NCBI RefSeq assembly: GCF_946221155.1
Contig: NZ_CAMIAN010000008.1
Span: 1-64,000 of the forward strand
Source: an uncultured Corynebacterium sp.
GTDB taxonomy: Bacteria; Actinomycetota; Actinomycetes; Mycobacteriales; Mycobacteriaceae
Direction of reading: 5' to 3'
Length of the DNA stretch: 64,000 nucleotides
Shown here piece after piece: positions 50,478 through 59,473 of this stretch. Within the stretch, counting starts at the first letter, position 1, and each line of letters opens with the position of its first letter. The notes below the pieces were generated by a model. It had not been told where the DNA came from. It did not search any database and saw nothing but the letters and a program-made list of their open reading frames with translations. The translations under genes were made by a program, and so were the position numbers.

Positions 50478-53399
50478 ATGCATGATTCACACCTCCAGCC
50501 CGATGCAGAACGCGCAGACTCAATCGCAGCCGAGGCTGACGGCTCCCGTCGCCGCCGAAGCACCGGCGGCACCAGCGCCGCCGACGGGTGTGCCAGCGGC
50601 GTCCGCGGCGACAGTGCTCGCGGCGTCAGCGCTGGCGACGATGGGATGATCCGCGTCCGTGACGCACACTTGCGCAACCTAAAGCACCAGGACGTGTCGC
50701 TGCCGCGCAACGCCCTTGTGGCGGTGACGGGCGTTTCCGGGTCGGGGAAATCTTCGCTGGCGTTTGGCACGCTGCACGGAGAGGCTCAGCGGCGCTACCT
50801 GGAATCCGTCGCGCCGTTCGCACGCCGGTTGATCGGCGGAGCCGTCGACCCGCGGGTGGGGTCCGTGGAGGGGCTGCCGCCCACTGTCGCGCTGCAACAG
50901 GGAGCGCAGGCGGGCGGGGCGCGCTCGACGGTGGGAACCGTTTCAAACCTGTCGAACACGATCCGCCTGCTGTATTCGCGTTGCGGCCAGTACCCGGCGG
51001 GCGTTCGCGAGCGCCACGGCGGACGACTGGATTCAGACAGCTTCTCCCCTAACACGACGGCGGGAATGTGCCCGGAGTGCCAGGGAACGGGCGTAGTGCA
51101 TGAGCCGACGGAAGAGTCGATGGTCCCGGATCCATCACTTTCCATCGACGAGGGGGCTATCGCCGCTTGGCCCGGCGCATGGTTGGGGAAGAACTTCCAC
51201 GATATTGTCGCGGAGCTCGGTTTCCCTATGGACATTCCGTGGCGAGATATCCCGCGGGCGGACCGGGATTGGATTCTTTTCACGGATGAGCGGCCGGTGG
51301 TGACGATCCACCCCCACCGGGGTGCGGATCAGATTCAGCGGACGTATGAGGGCACTTGGCGTTCGGTGGCCTCCTATTTGCGGAAGACGTTGGCGGAGAC
51401 GGGGTCCGATGCCACGCGACGCCGCGTCCTGTCCTTTATGAGGTCTTCCCGCTGTGGGGTGTGCGATGGTCGTCGCCTTATTGTCGACGCCCTTTCCGTG
51501 GAATACCTCGACCTTCCCATCGATCGCCTTGGGGCGCTTCCTTTGGAGGAGGTTCTCTCTCGCTTCGCGGAGCGCCGTGCGGCTGAGGCCGCAGATACAG
51601 CCCGCGGAAACTCCAGCGCGGCGATTCCAGCCGACGGGGGTTCCAGCGCGGCCGCGCCCGCCGGCGGAGGTTCCGCCAGCGCGGAGGCCGAGCGGATTCT
51701 GCTGGACCAAGCGATCCCCACGCTGGAATCTGTGGTGGATCTCGGTTTGGGACATCTGAGTCTGGATCGTGCCACTTCCACCCTGTCGGCGGGTGAACTG
51801 CAGCGACTGCGGTTGGCGTCTCAGCTAAGGGCGGGGCTCTTCGGCGTGGCATACGTTCTGGACGAGCCATCCGCGGGCCTGCACCCCGAGGAGCGCCGAG
51901 CCGTGATGCGACTGATCCGAGGCTTCCTGGACGCGGGCAATAGTGTCCTGCTAGTGGAGCACGACATGCACCTGGTTGCGGAGGCCGACTGGATCGTTGA
52001 CGTCGGCCCGGGCGCAGGCGAGCTCGGCGGGGAGATCCTCTACTCCGGCCCGGCCAAGCCTCAAACGCCGGACACATCCCAAAACTCAGCGACTACTGCC
52101 GCCGCGGTCGGGGATCCCAGCCAGGGCACATTCCAGATCCCGTCCGAAAATGCGGGTCCGGGCGCCAGCCAGAGCGCCAGCGACGCTGGCGACGCTGGCG
52201 CCGCTGAAGCCGACCGTGCTAACACCTGCCATCATCCTGACTCTGGCGGCGACGGCGGCTCAGACGTCGCCGGCGGCGCGGGCCTGGCGGGAATAGACTG
52301 CCCCACCGGGCGGGCTCTCGCCGCCGGGCCACTGAAGCTGACCACCGACGCCGAAGCGCGCACCCCCTCCGGCACACTCAGTCTCACGGACATCAACGAG
52401 CGCACCCTGAACAGCCTCGACGTGGATTTTGGCCTCGGCACGTTCACCACAATCACGGGCGTCTCCGGCTCCGGCAAATCCACCCTCCTGCACACGCTGG
52501 CCAACGCACTGCGCGAACAGGTAAAGACGACGGTCGACGACGGAGACGTGGCGTCCAAAGATAAGGGCCCCGCAGAAACAGCAACGGCCAAAGTCAGCAC
52601 AGACATCAACTCAGACATCACCGTCAATCGCCTGGTGCAAATCTCGCAGAAGCCAATCGGCCGGACGCCAAGATCTTGCCTGGCAACGTACACAGGACTA
52701 TTCGACCGTGTGCGGAAACTCTTCGCACAGACCGACGAAGCGAAGCGACGCGGCTGGACCGTTTCCCGGTTCTCGTACAACGTCGCCCAAGGACGCTGCC
52801 CCACCTGCAGCGGAGAAGGGCAAATCGAAGTGGAACTGGTGTTTCTGCCTGGCAGCTACACCCCCTGTCCCGACTGTCACGGCGCACGCTACAACGCTGA
52901 GACGCTGGAGATCACCTGGAATGGGAAGACAGTCGCGGACGTGTTGGAACTAACCGTCGCTGAAGCGCGAGAGGTCTTCGCCGACGAAGAGGCCATCGCC
53001 CGGGCTCTGCGGGCTCTATCGGCGGTGGGGTTGGACTACCTCCGACTCGGCCAGCCGGCCACGGAGTTGTCCGGCGGCGAGGCCCAGCGGATCAAATTGG
53101 CCACGGAACTGCAGCGGGCTCAGCGGGGACACACTGTGTACCTCATGGATGAGCCGACCACCGGCCTGCACCCCGCGGACGTGGACTTGCTCGTGACGGA
53201 GCTCCAGCGGTTGGTAGACAACGGGAACACGGTGGTGGTTGTGGAGCATGACATGCGAGTTGCCGCGCAGGCGGATCGGGTGCTCGAGATGGGCCCGGGA
53301 GCTGGCGCGCGGGGCGGTCAGGTTGTGGCATACGGAAGCCCTGCCACGGTGGCTCAGACGGACACTGCGACAGGGCGAGTGTTGGCGGAAAGAAGCTAG
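50478..53399 (+). CDS. UvrA-like excinuclease ATPase subunit (UvrA paralogue)
   Basis: Tandem ABC ATPase of 973 residues related to UvrA. Residues 1-56 are a non-homologous Ala/Gly/Arg-rich extension, with homology from MIRVRDAHLRNLKH. NBD1: Walker A GVSGSGKSSLA, signature LSAGELQRLRLAS, Walker B AYVLDEPSAGLHP. NBD2: GVSGSGKSTLL, LSGGEAQRIKLAT, YLMDEPTTGLHP. The NBD2 zinc finger is complete (CPTC...CPDC). The NBD1 side shows CPEC plus an isolated CG. An approximately 100-residue low-complexity linker (about 530-630) joins the halves. Such paralogues often act in drug or DNA-damage tolerance, not canonical NER; the role is unproven. The stop abuts the convergent DoxX stop with no gap. Confidence 0.86.
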   Translation: MHDSHLQPDAERADSIAAEADGSRRRRSTGGTSAADGCASGVRGDSARGVSAGDDGMIRVRDAHLRNLKHQDVSLPRNALVAVTGVSGSGKSSLAFGTLHGEAQRRYLESVAPFARRLIGGAVDPRVGSVEGLPPTVALQQGAQAGGARSTVGTVSNLSNTIRLLYSRCGQYPAGVRERHGGRLDSDSFSPNTTAGMCPECQGTGVVHEPTEESMVPDPSLSIDEGAIAAWPGAWLGKNFHDIVAELGFPMDIPWRDIPRADRDWILFTDERPVVTIHPHRGADQIQRTYEGTWRSVASYLRKTLAETGSDATRRRVLSFMRSSRCGVCDGRRLIVDALSVEYLDLPIDRLGALPLEEVLSRFAERRAAEAADTARGNSSAAIPADGGSSAAAPAGGGSASAEAERILLDQAIPTLESVVDLGLGHLSLDRATSTLSAGELQRLRLASQLRAGLFGVAYVLDEPSAGLHPEERRAVMRLIRGFLDAGNSVLLVEHDMHLVAEADWIVDVGPGAGELGGEILYSGPAKPQTPDTSQNSATTAAAVGDPSQGTFQIPSENAGPGASQSASDAGDAGAAEADRANTCHHPDSGGDGGSDVAGGAGLAGIDCPTGRALAAGPLKLTTDAEARTPSGTLSLTDINERTLNSLDVDFGLGTFTTITGVSGSGKSTLLHTLANALREQVKTTVDDGDVASKDKGPAETATAKVSTDINSDITVNRLVQISQKPIGRTPRSCLATYTGLFDRVRKLFAQTDEAKRRGWTVSRFSYNVAQGRCPTCSGEGQIEVELVFLPGSYTPCPDCHGARYNAETLEITWNGKTVADVLELTVAEAREVFADEEAIARALRALSAVGLDYLRLGQPATELSGGEAQRIKLATELQRAQRGHTVYLMDEPTTGLHPADVDLLVTELQRLVDNGNTVVVVEHDMRVAAQADRVLEMGPGAGARGGQVVAYGSPATVAQTDTATGRVLAERS

Positions 53400-54971
53400 C
53401 TAATTGAACGGGTTGCCTCCGCCGACGCCGAGCCAGAGCCCGGCGGTGGCAGCCGCTGCGACCACGAAGAAAATCCATGCGGACGCCAACGGTCGGGTTG
53501 CCCATCCCCTGCTGCGGTCGAGACTGATACGACCGGGGCCGAGGAAGATGAGGCTTATTGACGCCACCGTCAGCGCCGCCCACAGTTGGACGTACGGGTT
53601 CAGGCCGTATGGCCATAGAGTTCCCTGGAAGCTGTCGAGGTTGTGAAATGCCATAAAGCCGCCGATGATCGTGGCGAGCGCCGCGCCGAAGGGTGTGACG
53701 AGGCCGAGAAGCAGCAGGCCGCCGGCGACAACCTCCGCGATGGGGATGCCGATGGCGAGGATGTCCGTGAAGTTGTAGTTCCCCAGTTGGCTCTGGAATG
53801 CTTCTACGCCCGGGTCCCCGCCGAAGGCGAACAGCGTCTGCAGGCCGCGTACCAGGAGGTACACGCCCAGCACAGCGCGCAGGATGAGCTGTCCGAAGCT
53901 GGTCGTGCCGCGCTTGACTTCTGCGGCCACGCCGACAGCTCCCGTGCCGGCAGCATCAGTTGACGTGTCAGTGCCGGAAGCCTTGTCAGTGCTGGAGGCC
54001 GTATCAGTGCCGGAGGCCGTGCCAGCGCCAGCAGTCTCGCCAACGCCAGCAGTCTCGCCGGCGCCCGGAGCCTTGCCGTTGCCGTTGCCGGCGGCAACAG
54101 CTGTACCAGCTACTCCCGCTCCAACGCCCACGCCAGCTGCACCCGCACCAGCTGCGCCCGCGCTGGCAACGCCTGGGTCGCCAGCACCTGCGTCGGCAAC
54201 GCCAGCGCCGGCCGAGCTACGGTCGGCGTCAACCACACCAGCCTCAGCAGCCTCAGCGACCTCAGTCGACTCAGCAGCCGTGTCGGCGTTGGAGGTCGTG
54301 TCAGCGCTCGCGTCCGCGCCGCCCGCGCCGGCAGCGCCCGCGGCTGCGCTGTTCTTCGCCTGTCGACTGAAGGCCTGATCGTTGGATGGAGCGGTGGCCC
54401 GCTCCGCCGGGTTGGCGTCATCAACCTTGCCCCAACGATCGGACGGATCATTGGCCTCTCCCGCATTAGCGCCTGCAGCAGACTGGGAAGCCTCCAGCTT
54501 CGACAAATCCACTTCCGGCTCTGGCCGGCGGCTCTCAATGCGCTGCGGACGCGCCCGGCCCAGCACCGTGTAAATATCTCGCTTGGCGGGCTTTTCCTTC
54601 GCAGGAGCCTCAGTCTGCGGCTTGTCAGTCTCTAGAGTGTCAGCCGACTCGGCAGTCGTTGCGTCGGCCGCCGACTCGGCAGTCGTTGCGTCGGCCGCTG
54701 CATCGGCCGTTGAATTGGCCTTTGTGTCGGTTGAACCGTTGGCCTTATCCTGAGCGGCCTCTGTCGCCGACTTTTCCGCGGCATCCGCGGTCTCTTTGCC
54801 AGGCTTGTCAATTTTGGTCGCCTTGGCAGGAGCTGTGGAGTCAGCGGGTTTCTGCGCGTCCCGACGGTAGACGGGCACGTCGATGTCGTTGTTCAGGTCA
54901 TCCGCTAGATCATCCGCGGAGTTGCCGAACAAAGCGTCGTCTGGGTTGTTGGGCTTCGCGTTGTTATTCAC
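53400..54971 (-). CDS. DoxX-family membrane protein with long disordered N-terminal region
   Basis: 523 residues from GTG 54971. Residues 1-365 are low-complexity Asp/Ala/Thr/Gly-rich sequence with tandem SAADATTA and AGAGVA-type repeats and a basic RRPEPEVDLSKLEASQ patch. The last 150 residues carry the four-helix DoxX domain (LILRAVLGVYLLVRGLQTLFAFGG, ILAIGIPIAEVVAGGLLLLGLVTPFGAALATIIGGFMAF). DoxX relatives in actinobacteria join membrane redox complexes, but no partner is adjacent here. TAGTCT lies 7 nt before the GTG; the longer ORF start at 55037 would be upstream of the promoter. Confidence 0.8.
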   Translation of the reverse strand: MNNNAKPNNPDDALFGNSADDLADDLNNDIDVPVYRRDAQKPADSTAPAKATKIDKPGKETADAAEKSATEAAQDKANGSTDTKANSTADAAADATTAESAADATTAESADTLETDKPQTEAPAKEKPAKRDIYTVLGRARPQRIESRRPEPEVDLSKLEASQSAAGANAGEANDPSDRWGKVDDANPAERATAPSNDQAFSRQAKNSAAAGAAGAGGADASADTTSNADTAAESTEVAEAAEAGVVDADRSSAGAGVADAGAGDPGVASAGAAGAGAAGVGVGAGVAGTAVAAGNGNGKAPGAGETAGVGETAGAGTASGTDTASSTDKASGTDTSTDAAGTGAVGVAAEVKRGTTSFGQLILRAVLGVYLLVRGLQTLFAFGGDPGVEAFQSQLGNYNFTDILAIGIPIAEVVAGGLLLLGLVTPFGAALATIIGGFMAFHNLDSFQGTLWPYGLNPYVQLWAALTVASISLIFLGPGRISLDRSRGWATRPLASAWIFFVVAAAATAGLWLGVGGGNPFN

Positions 54972-54978
54972 GCACCCT

Positions 54979-54984
54979 AGACTA
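54979..54984 (-). promoter_or_regulatory. -10 hexamer TAGTCT, leaderless GTG start
   Basis: Minus strand, 7 nt before GTG 54971. Confidence 0.5.
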
Positions 54985-55106
54985 TTCTGACCTGCGCGAC
55001 TTCCGCGGGAGGTCACTCGGCATGTCTTCGATGGCATACTCCATCGTCTGTACGCCTGCCGAGCTCCCGCGAACCGACCATTGAGCTTCCGTAGCCCCTG
55101 GCGCCG

Positions 55107-56624
55107 CTAGCTGAGCTTCTTAGCGATCAGCTGGTTTACCTGTGCGGGGTCTGCCTTGCCCTTGGTGGCCTTCATGACGGCACCGACAATCGCACCGGTG
55201 ACCTTCTTGTTGCCCGCGCGGTACTTTTCAACGATGTCGGGGTTGGCGGCCAGAGCTTCGTCGACTGCCGCTTCGATGGCGCCGTCATCGCGCACAACTT
55301 CCAGGCCACGCGCTGCAACAACCTCGTCGACGTCGCCTTCGCCCGCCAATACTCCGTCGACGGCCTGACGTGCGAGCTTGGTGGTGAGCTTGCCTTCGTT
55401 TACTAGTGACGCCACCCGCGCCACCTGAGTCGGCGTGATGTCTAGGCCCGTAAGATCCACGCCTTGTTCGTTTGCCTTACCTGCGAGGTAGGACACCCAC
55501 CAGGAGCGAGCTTCGTCGGGCTTGGCGCCTGCTTCGACGGTGTCGACGACGAGGTCCAGGGCGCCAGCGTTGACGAGGTCGCGCATTTCCTCGTCTTTCA
55601 GGCCCCACTCTTCCTGGATGCGGGCGCGGCGAATCCACGGCATTTCCGGCAGGGTGGCACGGATTTCTTCAACCCACTCGGCGGGGGCGAGTACGGGTGG
55701 CAGGTCCGGGTCGTTGAAGTAGCGGTAGTCCGCCATGGTTTCCTTCGGGCGTCCCTTGGAGGTGGTGCCGTCGGTTTCCTGGTAGTGGCGGGTTTCCTGA
55801 ACGATCTCCACGTCGTTGACGAGGCAGGCTGCCTGGCGCTGCATTTCAAAGCGCACGGCCTGCTCGACGGACTTCAGCGAGTTGATGTTCTTCGTTTCGG
55901 TGCGCGTGCCGTATTCGGTGGTGCCGACGGGGCGCAGGGACAAATTGGAGTCCACGCGCATGGAGCCTTGGTCCATGCGCGCGTCGGATACGCCCAGTGC
56001 CTTGACGAGGTCGCGCAGTGCGGAGACGTATGCCTTCGCAACTTCTGGTGCGCGCTCGCCGGCGCCCTCGATGGGCTTGGTAACAATCTCGATCAGTGGC
56101 ACGCCTGCGCGGTTGCAGTCCACGAGGGATGCGGTGGCTCCGTGGATGCGGCCGTCTGCGCCGCCGAGGTGGGTCAGCTTGCCGGTGTCTTCTTCCATGT
56201 GGGCGCGTTCAATTTCCACGCGCCATTCGGTGCCGTCTTCCAATACGACGTCCAGGTAGCCGTCGTAGGCGATGGGCTCGTCGTACTGGGAGACCTGGTA
56301 GTTCTTCGGCTGATCTGGGTAGAAGTAGTTCTTACGCGCGAAGCGGGACTTCGGGGCAATTTCGCAGTTCAGAGCCAGGCCGATCTTGATGGCCCACTCC
56401 ACGCCTAGTTTGTTGACGACTGGCAGCGCGCCTGGCAAGCCGAGGCTGCATGGGTCGACGTTGCTGTTTGGTGCGTCGCCGAATTCTGCGGAGGACGTGG
56501 AGAACATTTTCGTCTTCGTGGCGAGTTCGACGTGAACTTCCATGCCCATTACCGGGTCGAAGTGCTCCAGCACTTCGTCGAAGTCCATCACATCATCGGA
56601 GTAATCGTAGACAGGCGCAGTCAT
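55107..56624 (-). CDS. gatB: Asp-tRNA(Asn)/Glu-tRNA(Gln) amidotransferase subunit B
   Basis: tRNA-binding and kinase subunit of GatCAB, which amidates mischarged Glu-tRNA-Gln (and/or Asp-tRNA-Asn). 505 residues. The family start is FDPVMGMEVHVELATKTKMFS with the kinase-site region NSNVDPCSLGLPGALPVVN. The C-terminal YqeY-like tail ends VGAVMKATKGKADPAQVNQLIAKKLS. ATG 56624 lies 7 nt after TAAGAT. Encoded apart from gatA and gatC with four genes between. Confidence 0.97.
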   Translation of the reverse strand: MTAPVYDYSDDVMDFDEVLEHFDPVMGMEVHVELATKTKMFSTSSAEFGDAPNSNVDPCSLGLPGALPVVNKLGVEWAIKIGLALNCEIAPKSRFARKNYFYPDQPKNYQVSQYDEPIAYDGYLDVVLEDGTEWRVEIERAHMEEDTGKLTHLGGADGRIHGATASLVDCNRAGVPLIEIVTKPIEGAGERAPEVAKAYVSALRDLVKALGVSDARMDQGSMRVDSNLSLRPVGTTEYGTRTETKNINSLKSVEQAVRFEMQRQAACLVNDVEIVQETRHYQETDGTTSKGRPKETMADYRYFNDPDLPPVLAPAEWVEEIRATLPEMPWIRRARIQEEWGLKDEEMRDLVNAGALDLVVDTVEAGAKPDEARSWWVSYLAGKANEQGVDLTGLDITPTQVARVASLVNEGKLTTKLARQAVDGVLAGEGDVDEVVAARGLEVVRDDGAIEAAVDEALAANPDIVEKYRAGNKKVTGAIVGAVMKATKGKADPAQVNQLIAKKLS

Positions 56625-56631
56625 GCCGCCC

Positions 56632-56637
56632 ATCTTA
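56632..56637 (-). promoter_or_regulatory. -10 hexamer TAAGAT of gatB
   Basis: Minus strand, 7 nt before ATG 56624. Confidence 0.6.
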
Positions 56638-56766
56638 ATACGTCCCCGTGTTCGTGTGGCGTTAGGGTCGCTGGGCACTCGCGGCCACCCAACGACGCCA
56701 CGCTCCCCTCCCGCCTTCGGGCCCCGGCGTCTCCTAACGCGTCAACGCAACAGCGCAACATGACCG

Positions 56767-56856
56767 CGGTCGCGCGTCACCCCGGCCGTACGCTAACCCG
56801 GCCGTACGCTAACCCGGTCGCGCGTCACCCCGGCCGTACGCTAACCCGGCCGTGTC
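56767..56856 (-). repeat. Nested 16-bp/48-bp tandem repeats at the HNH gene 3' end
   Basis: A 16-bp unit CCGGCCGTACGCTAAC recurs at 56782, 56798 and 56830, inside a 39-bp block (CGGTCGCGCGTCACCCCGGC...) repeated 48 bp apart at 56767 and 56815. It covers the HNH stop (56841) and the gap towards gatB. Confidence 0.75.
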
Positions 56857-58061
56857 GCCGTAGGCTTACGTGCCCTCGATGCAAAGCGGCTTCTCGCCTC
56901 GTGCTGCAGCATTCCAGCGTCGCTAGCCCTTCCGTCTCCGATGCTGGTTCGCCTCCCGTTCCCTGCGATCCGGCGGTTCCCCGCGGCCCGGCGGTTCCCC
57001 GCGGCCCGGCGGCCCGGCGGTAGCCAGGTGACCCGCCCCCTCTCACGCGCCATTCGCCCGCGGCCGCGTTGCCCGTTCACGCCATTGTGATACGGGCACA
57101 AAAGTGTCATGTTTTCGGGGTTTGTCTCTCCGCCTTTCGCAAATTCCTGCAGATGGTGAACTTGGCATTCACTCGCCGGACGCCCACACCCCGGCCAGGC
57201 GCACCGCGTCGTTTCGGCTTCCAGCATTCGCCGCTGTTTTGGTGACGCCAACCGCTTCACCCTGTATAAATTCACCGGCCCTCGCTCCGGGGCTATCAGG
57301 GTGATGCAATCCCCATCCTTCAGCATCACTCCTGCCACTTCAGCCGACTCGCTGCCCGCCTCGAAGGTCGCACGAGCCATGCCCGCCGCGCCGGCTTCCG
57401 ACAGGCGGCGGGCGACGTATTCTGCCCCGGTGAGTACGGCCCCGTTGGTGGCGCGCAGCTCAATCTCATCTCCCCGACCGGCGAGAACCCGCATGTAGTC
57501 ATCCAGGCTGACCACCACATTGGTAGTCAGCTGGCTGCGTTGAATGGTGCGATTCTCCGTGAGCCATGCCAGTGGATCCAGGCGTGCAGACTCCCAAATC
57601 TCCGACATCCGGTGCGACGGCCCTGTGAACTGGATGGTGGTTTTCGTGCCGTGCATGATCCGGCGTCCTCCATCGTCGGGCACCCGCGGGCCCTGCATTT
57701 CGCGCCGCAGTTGCGTCGCTCGGCGTGAAATCGCCGCATAATCTCCTACGGTATTGCATAGTGCTTCAGTGAACTCGTAGCGCTGTTTGATCCTCAGCGT
57801 CCGTGCTCGCTCGGCTATCAGTATCAGCACGTCCAGGCCGTGTCCGTTGCGTTGGGCGGCGTCCAGCGCCCGCTTCTTGTATCGCGAATACGCCGCTCCG
57901 GAGAAGTGTTCCGCAGCCCGCGCCACGCTCCGCGCATGTTCGCGTTCCAGAGGCAGCTGCTCGGCGGACGTGCCAATGGCTTCTATCAGCAGCTCCACGC
58001 CGTGGCGCTGCGCGTCCGCCACCTGGCGTTTGAGCTCCGCGAGCCGCTGAAGTCTTTCCAT
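56841..58061 (-). CDS. HNH endonuclease / DUF222 (13E12-repeat type) protein
   Basis: 406 residues. The N-terminal helical DUF222-type domain (about 1-250) precedes the HNH nuclease motif TRCAWPGCGRPASECQVHHLQEFAKGGETNPENMTLLCPYHNG, with the Cys pairs binding zinc and the His pair catalytic. The C-terminal 60 residues are Arg/Gly/Ala-rich with six-residue repeats (RRAAGN) from an 18-bp DNA repeat near 56981-57020. The family is abundant and multicopy in actinobacteria; its cellular role is unknown. ATG 58061 lies 7 nt after TAGCGT. Confidence 0.85.
   Translation of the reverse strand: MERLQRLAELKRQVADAQRHGVELLIEAIGTSAEQLPLEREHARSVARAAEHFSGAAYSRYKKRALDAAQRNGHGLDVLILIAERARTLRIKQRYEFTEALCNTVGDYAAISRRATQLRREMQGPRVPDDGGRRIMHGTKTTIQFTGPSHRMSEIWESARLDPLAWLTENRTIQRSQLTTNVVVSLDDYMRVLAGRGDEIELRATNGAVLTGAEYVARRLSEAGAAGMARATFEAGSESAEVAGVMLKDGDCITLIAPERGPVNLYRVKRLASPKQRRMLEAETTRCAWPGCGRPASECQVHHLQEFAKGGETNPENMTLLCPYHNGVNGQRGRGRMARERGRVTWLPPGRRAAGNRRAAGNRRIAGNGRRTSIGDGRASDAGMLQHEARSRFASRARKPTATRPG
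56979..57018 (-). repeat. 18-bp tandem repeat coding RRAAGN units
   Basis: Two full CGGCGGTTCCCCGCGGCC copies and a partial third, in frame in the HNH gene tail. Confidence 0.6.
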
Positions 58062-58068
58062 GCATCGA

Positions 58069-58074
58069 ACGCTA
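58069..58074 (-). promoter_or_regulatory. -10 hexamer TAGCGT of the HNH gene
   Basis: Minus strand, 7 nt before ATG 58061. Confidence 0.5.
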
Positions 58075-58111
58075 GAGCATCGGCAACAATCTTGCCCCAC
58101 TCCGCATAACC

Positions 58112-58154
58112 GCCTGTGGATAACTCGCTCCCCTCGCAGGCGTTTTCCACAGGC
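58112..58154. other. Inverted pair of DnaA-box-like sites
   Basis: GCCTGTGGA (58112-58120) and TCCACAGGC (58146-58154) form a perfect 9-bp inverted repeat. TGTGGATAA at 58115-58123 is a perfect DnaA box and TTTTCCACA at 58143-58151 a one-mismatch box on the other strand. Confidence 0.55.
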
Positions 58155-58254
58155 ATTTCAACTTCCCCTTGACAAACCCCTTCCCTGTGCGCGTCAGACC
58201 TCGCCGACCGTCAATTTCAGCAGAACCGGGCCTGACACGCGCGACGGCGCCGCA

Positions 58255-58322
58255 GCGTCTGTGTTGTCCGCGGTGTACGTGGTGTATGTGACATCCGCGG
58301 CGTCAGCGGCGTCCGTGGTCCG
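58255..58322. repeat. 9-bp degenerate tandem repeats downstream of pfkA
   Basis: About seven consecutive 9-mers of the type GCGGTGTAC, GTGGTGTAT, GTGACATCC, GCGGCGTCA, GCGGCGTCC, GTGGTCCGC end at the pfkA stop. No hairpin terminator is seen here. Confidence 0.6.
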
Positions 58323-59351
58323 CTAGCCGAACAGCGAGCGCGCCGTTTCGTAGCGCCTCTCAGGAACTTCCTTCAGCGTGCCGACGGCCTCTTCAAAGTC
58401 GATCAGGTCAATGCTGCCGCCCTTCAGAGCAACGACCTTGCCAAACTCCCCACGGATGGCGGCCTTGGTGGCATTCACGGCAAAGCGAGTCGCCAGCACC
58501 CGGTCAAACGCCGTGGGAGTTCCGCCGCGCTGGATGTGCCCCAGCACGGTGGAACGCACATCGGTATCCAGGCGGTTCTCGATCTCCTTGGCAATCAGCG
58601 AGGACATGTCTTGGAACTTCTCGTGGCCGAACTGGTCCACTTCGCGTTCGGCGACGTCCAGGGTGCCTTCCTTCGGCAGTGCGCCTTCGGCGACGACGAT
58701 AATGCCGTACTTCTCCCCCAGCTGGAATCGGCGGGCCATCCGGCGGCAGACGTCATCGATGTCAAACGGGAATTCCGGGATCAGGATTTCGTGGGCACCG
58801 CCGGCCATGCCTGCGTGCAGTGCGATCCAGCCGACGTGACGGCCCATGACCTCCACGATCATCACGCGGTCGTGTGATTCGGCGGTGGTGTGGAGGCGGT
58901 CGATGGCGTCGGTGGCGACGGCGACGGCAGTGTCGAAGCCAAAGGTGTAATCGGTTCCGTTGACGTCATTGTCGATAGTCTTCGGCACGCCGATGACTGG
59001 CACGCCATTGTCGTGCAGGAAGCGTGCGCCTTTAAGGGTGCCTTCACCGCCGATGGGGATCAGAGCGTCAATACCTGCATCCGCGAGGTTGGCTTTAACG
59101 CGGTCGATGCCGGCCATAAAATCGTCGGGGTGCAGGCGTCCGGTGCCGAGGATGGTTCCTCCGCGGCGCAAGATCCGGTCGATGAAATCATCGTCGTACA
59201 GCTGCACCCGGCGGTCTTCCAGCAGGCCTTGCCATCCGTCTTCGAAACCTACGACGGTATGCCCTTCCCCTGCCGCTGTCCGAACGATGCCTCGGATGAC
59301 GGCGTTCAATCCTGGGCAGTCTCCACCACTGGTCAAGGTCGCAATACGCAT
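58323..59351 (-). CDS. pfkA: 6-phosphofructokinase
   Basis: Key glycolytic kinase making fructose 1,6-bisphosphate. 342 residues, actinobacterial length. Start MRIATLTSGGDCPGLNAVIRGIV. The nucleotide signature is GGEGTLKGA (Gly at the position that favours ATP) and the catalytic loop PKTIDNDVNGTDYTFGFDTA (Lys at the position often seen in PPi enzymes). This Gly/Lys mixture is typical of actinobacterial ATP-PFKs, so ATP use is inferred. RGG and GHIQRGGTPTAFDR complete the site. ATG lies 7 nt after TAAACT. Confidence 0.96.
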   Translation of the reverse strand: MRIATLTSGGDCPGLNAVIRGIVRTAAGEGHTVVGFEDGWQGLLEDRRVQLYDDDFIDRILRRGGTILGTGRLHPDDFMAGIDRVKANLADAGIDALIPIGGEGTLKGARFLHDNGVPVIGVPKTIDNDVNGTDYTFGFDTAVAVATDAIDRLHTTAESHDRVMIVEVMGRHVGWIALHAGMAGGAHEILIPEFPFDIDDVCRRMARRFQLGEKYGIIVVAEGALPKEGTLDVAEREVDQFGHEKFQDMSSLIAKEIENRLDTDVRSTVLGHIQRGGTPTAFDRVLATRFAVNATKAAIRGEFGKVVALKGGSIDLIDFEEAVGTLKEVPERRYETARSLFG

Positions 59352-59358
59352 GCCTCAA

Positions 59359-59364
59359 AGTTTA
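59359..59364 (-). promoter_or_regulatory. -10 hexamer TAAACT of pfkA
   Basis: Minus strand, 7 nt before ATG 59351. Three AAAGAC words (minus strand, 59436-59462) lie farther upstream. Confidence 0.6.
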
Positions 59365-59473
59365 GCGATACCCGGCCGGATCTGCCGGGCGGGATTATTT
59401 CGCGACGGTTTCAGGGGTTTAGCTGGCCTCTACTGGTCTTTTTTCCCGTCTTTATTGTCTTTACTACTGACGC

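Noticed and set aside
56767..57018. Repeats considered as a CRISPR array
   Set aside because: Units are adjacent with no unique spacers of uniform length, and no cas genes are present.
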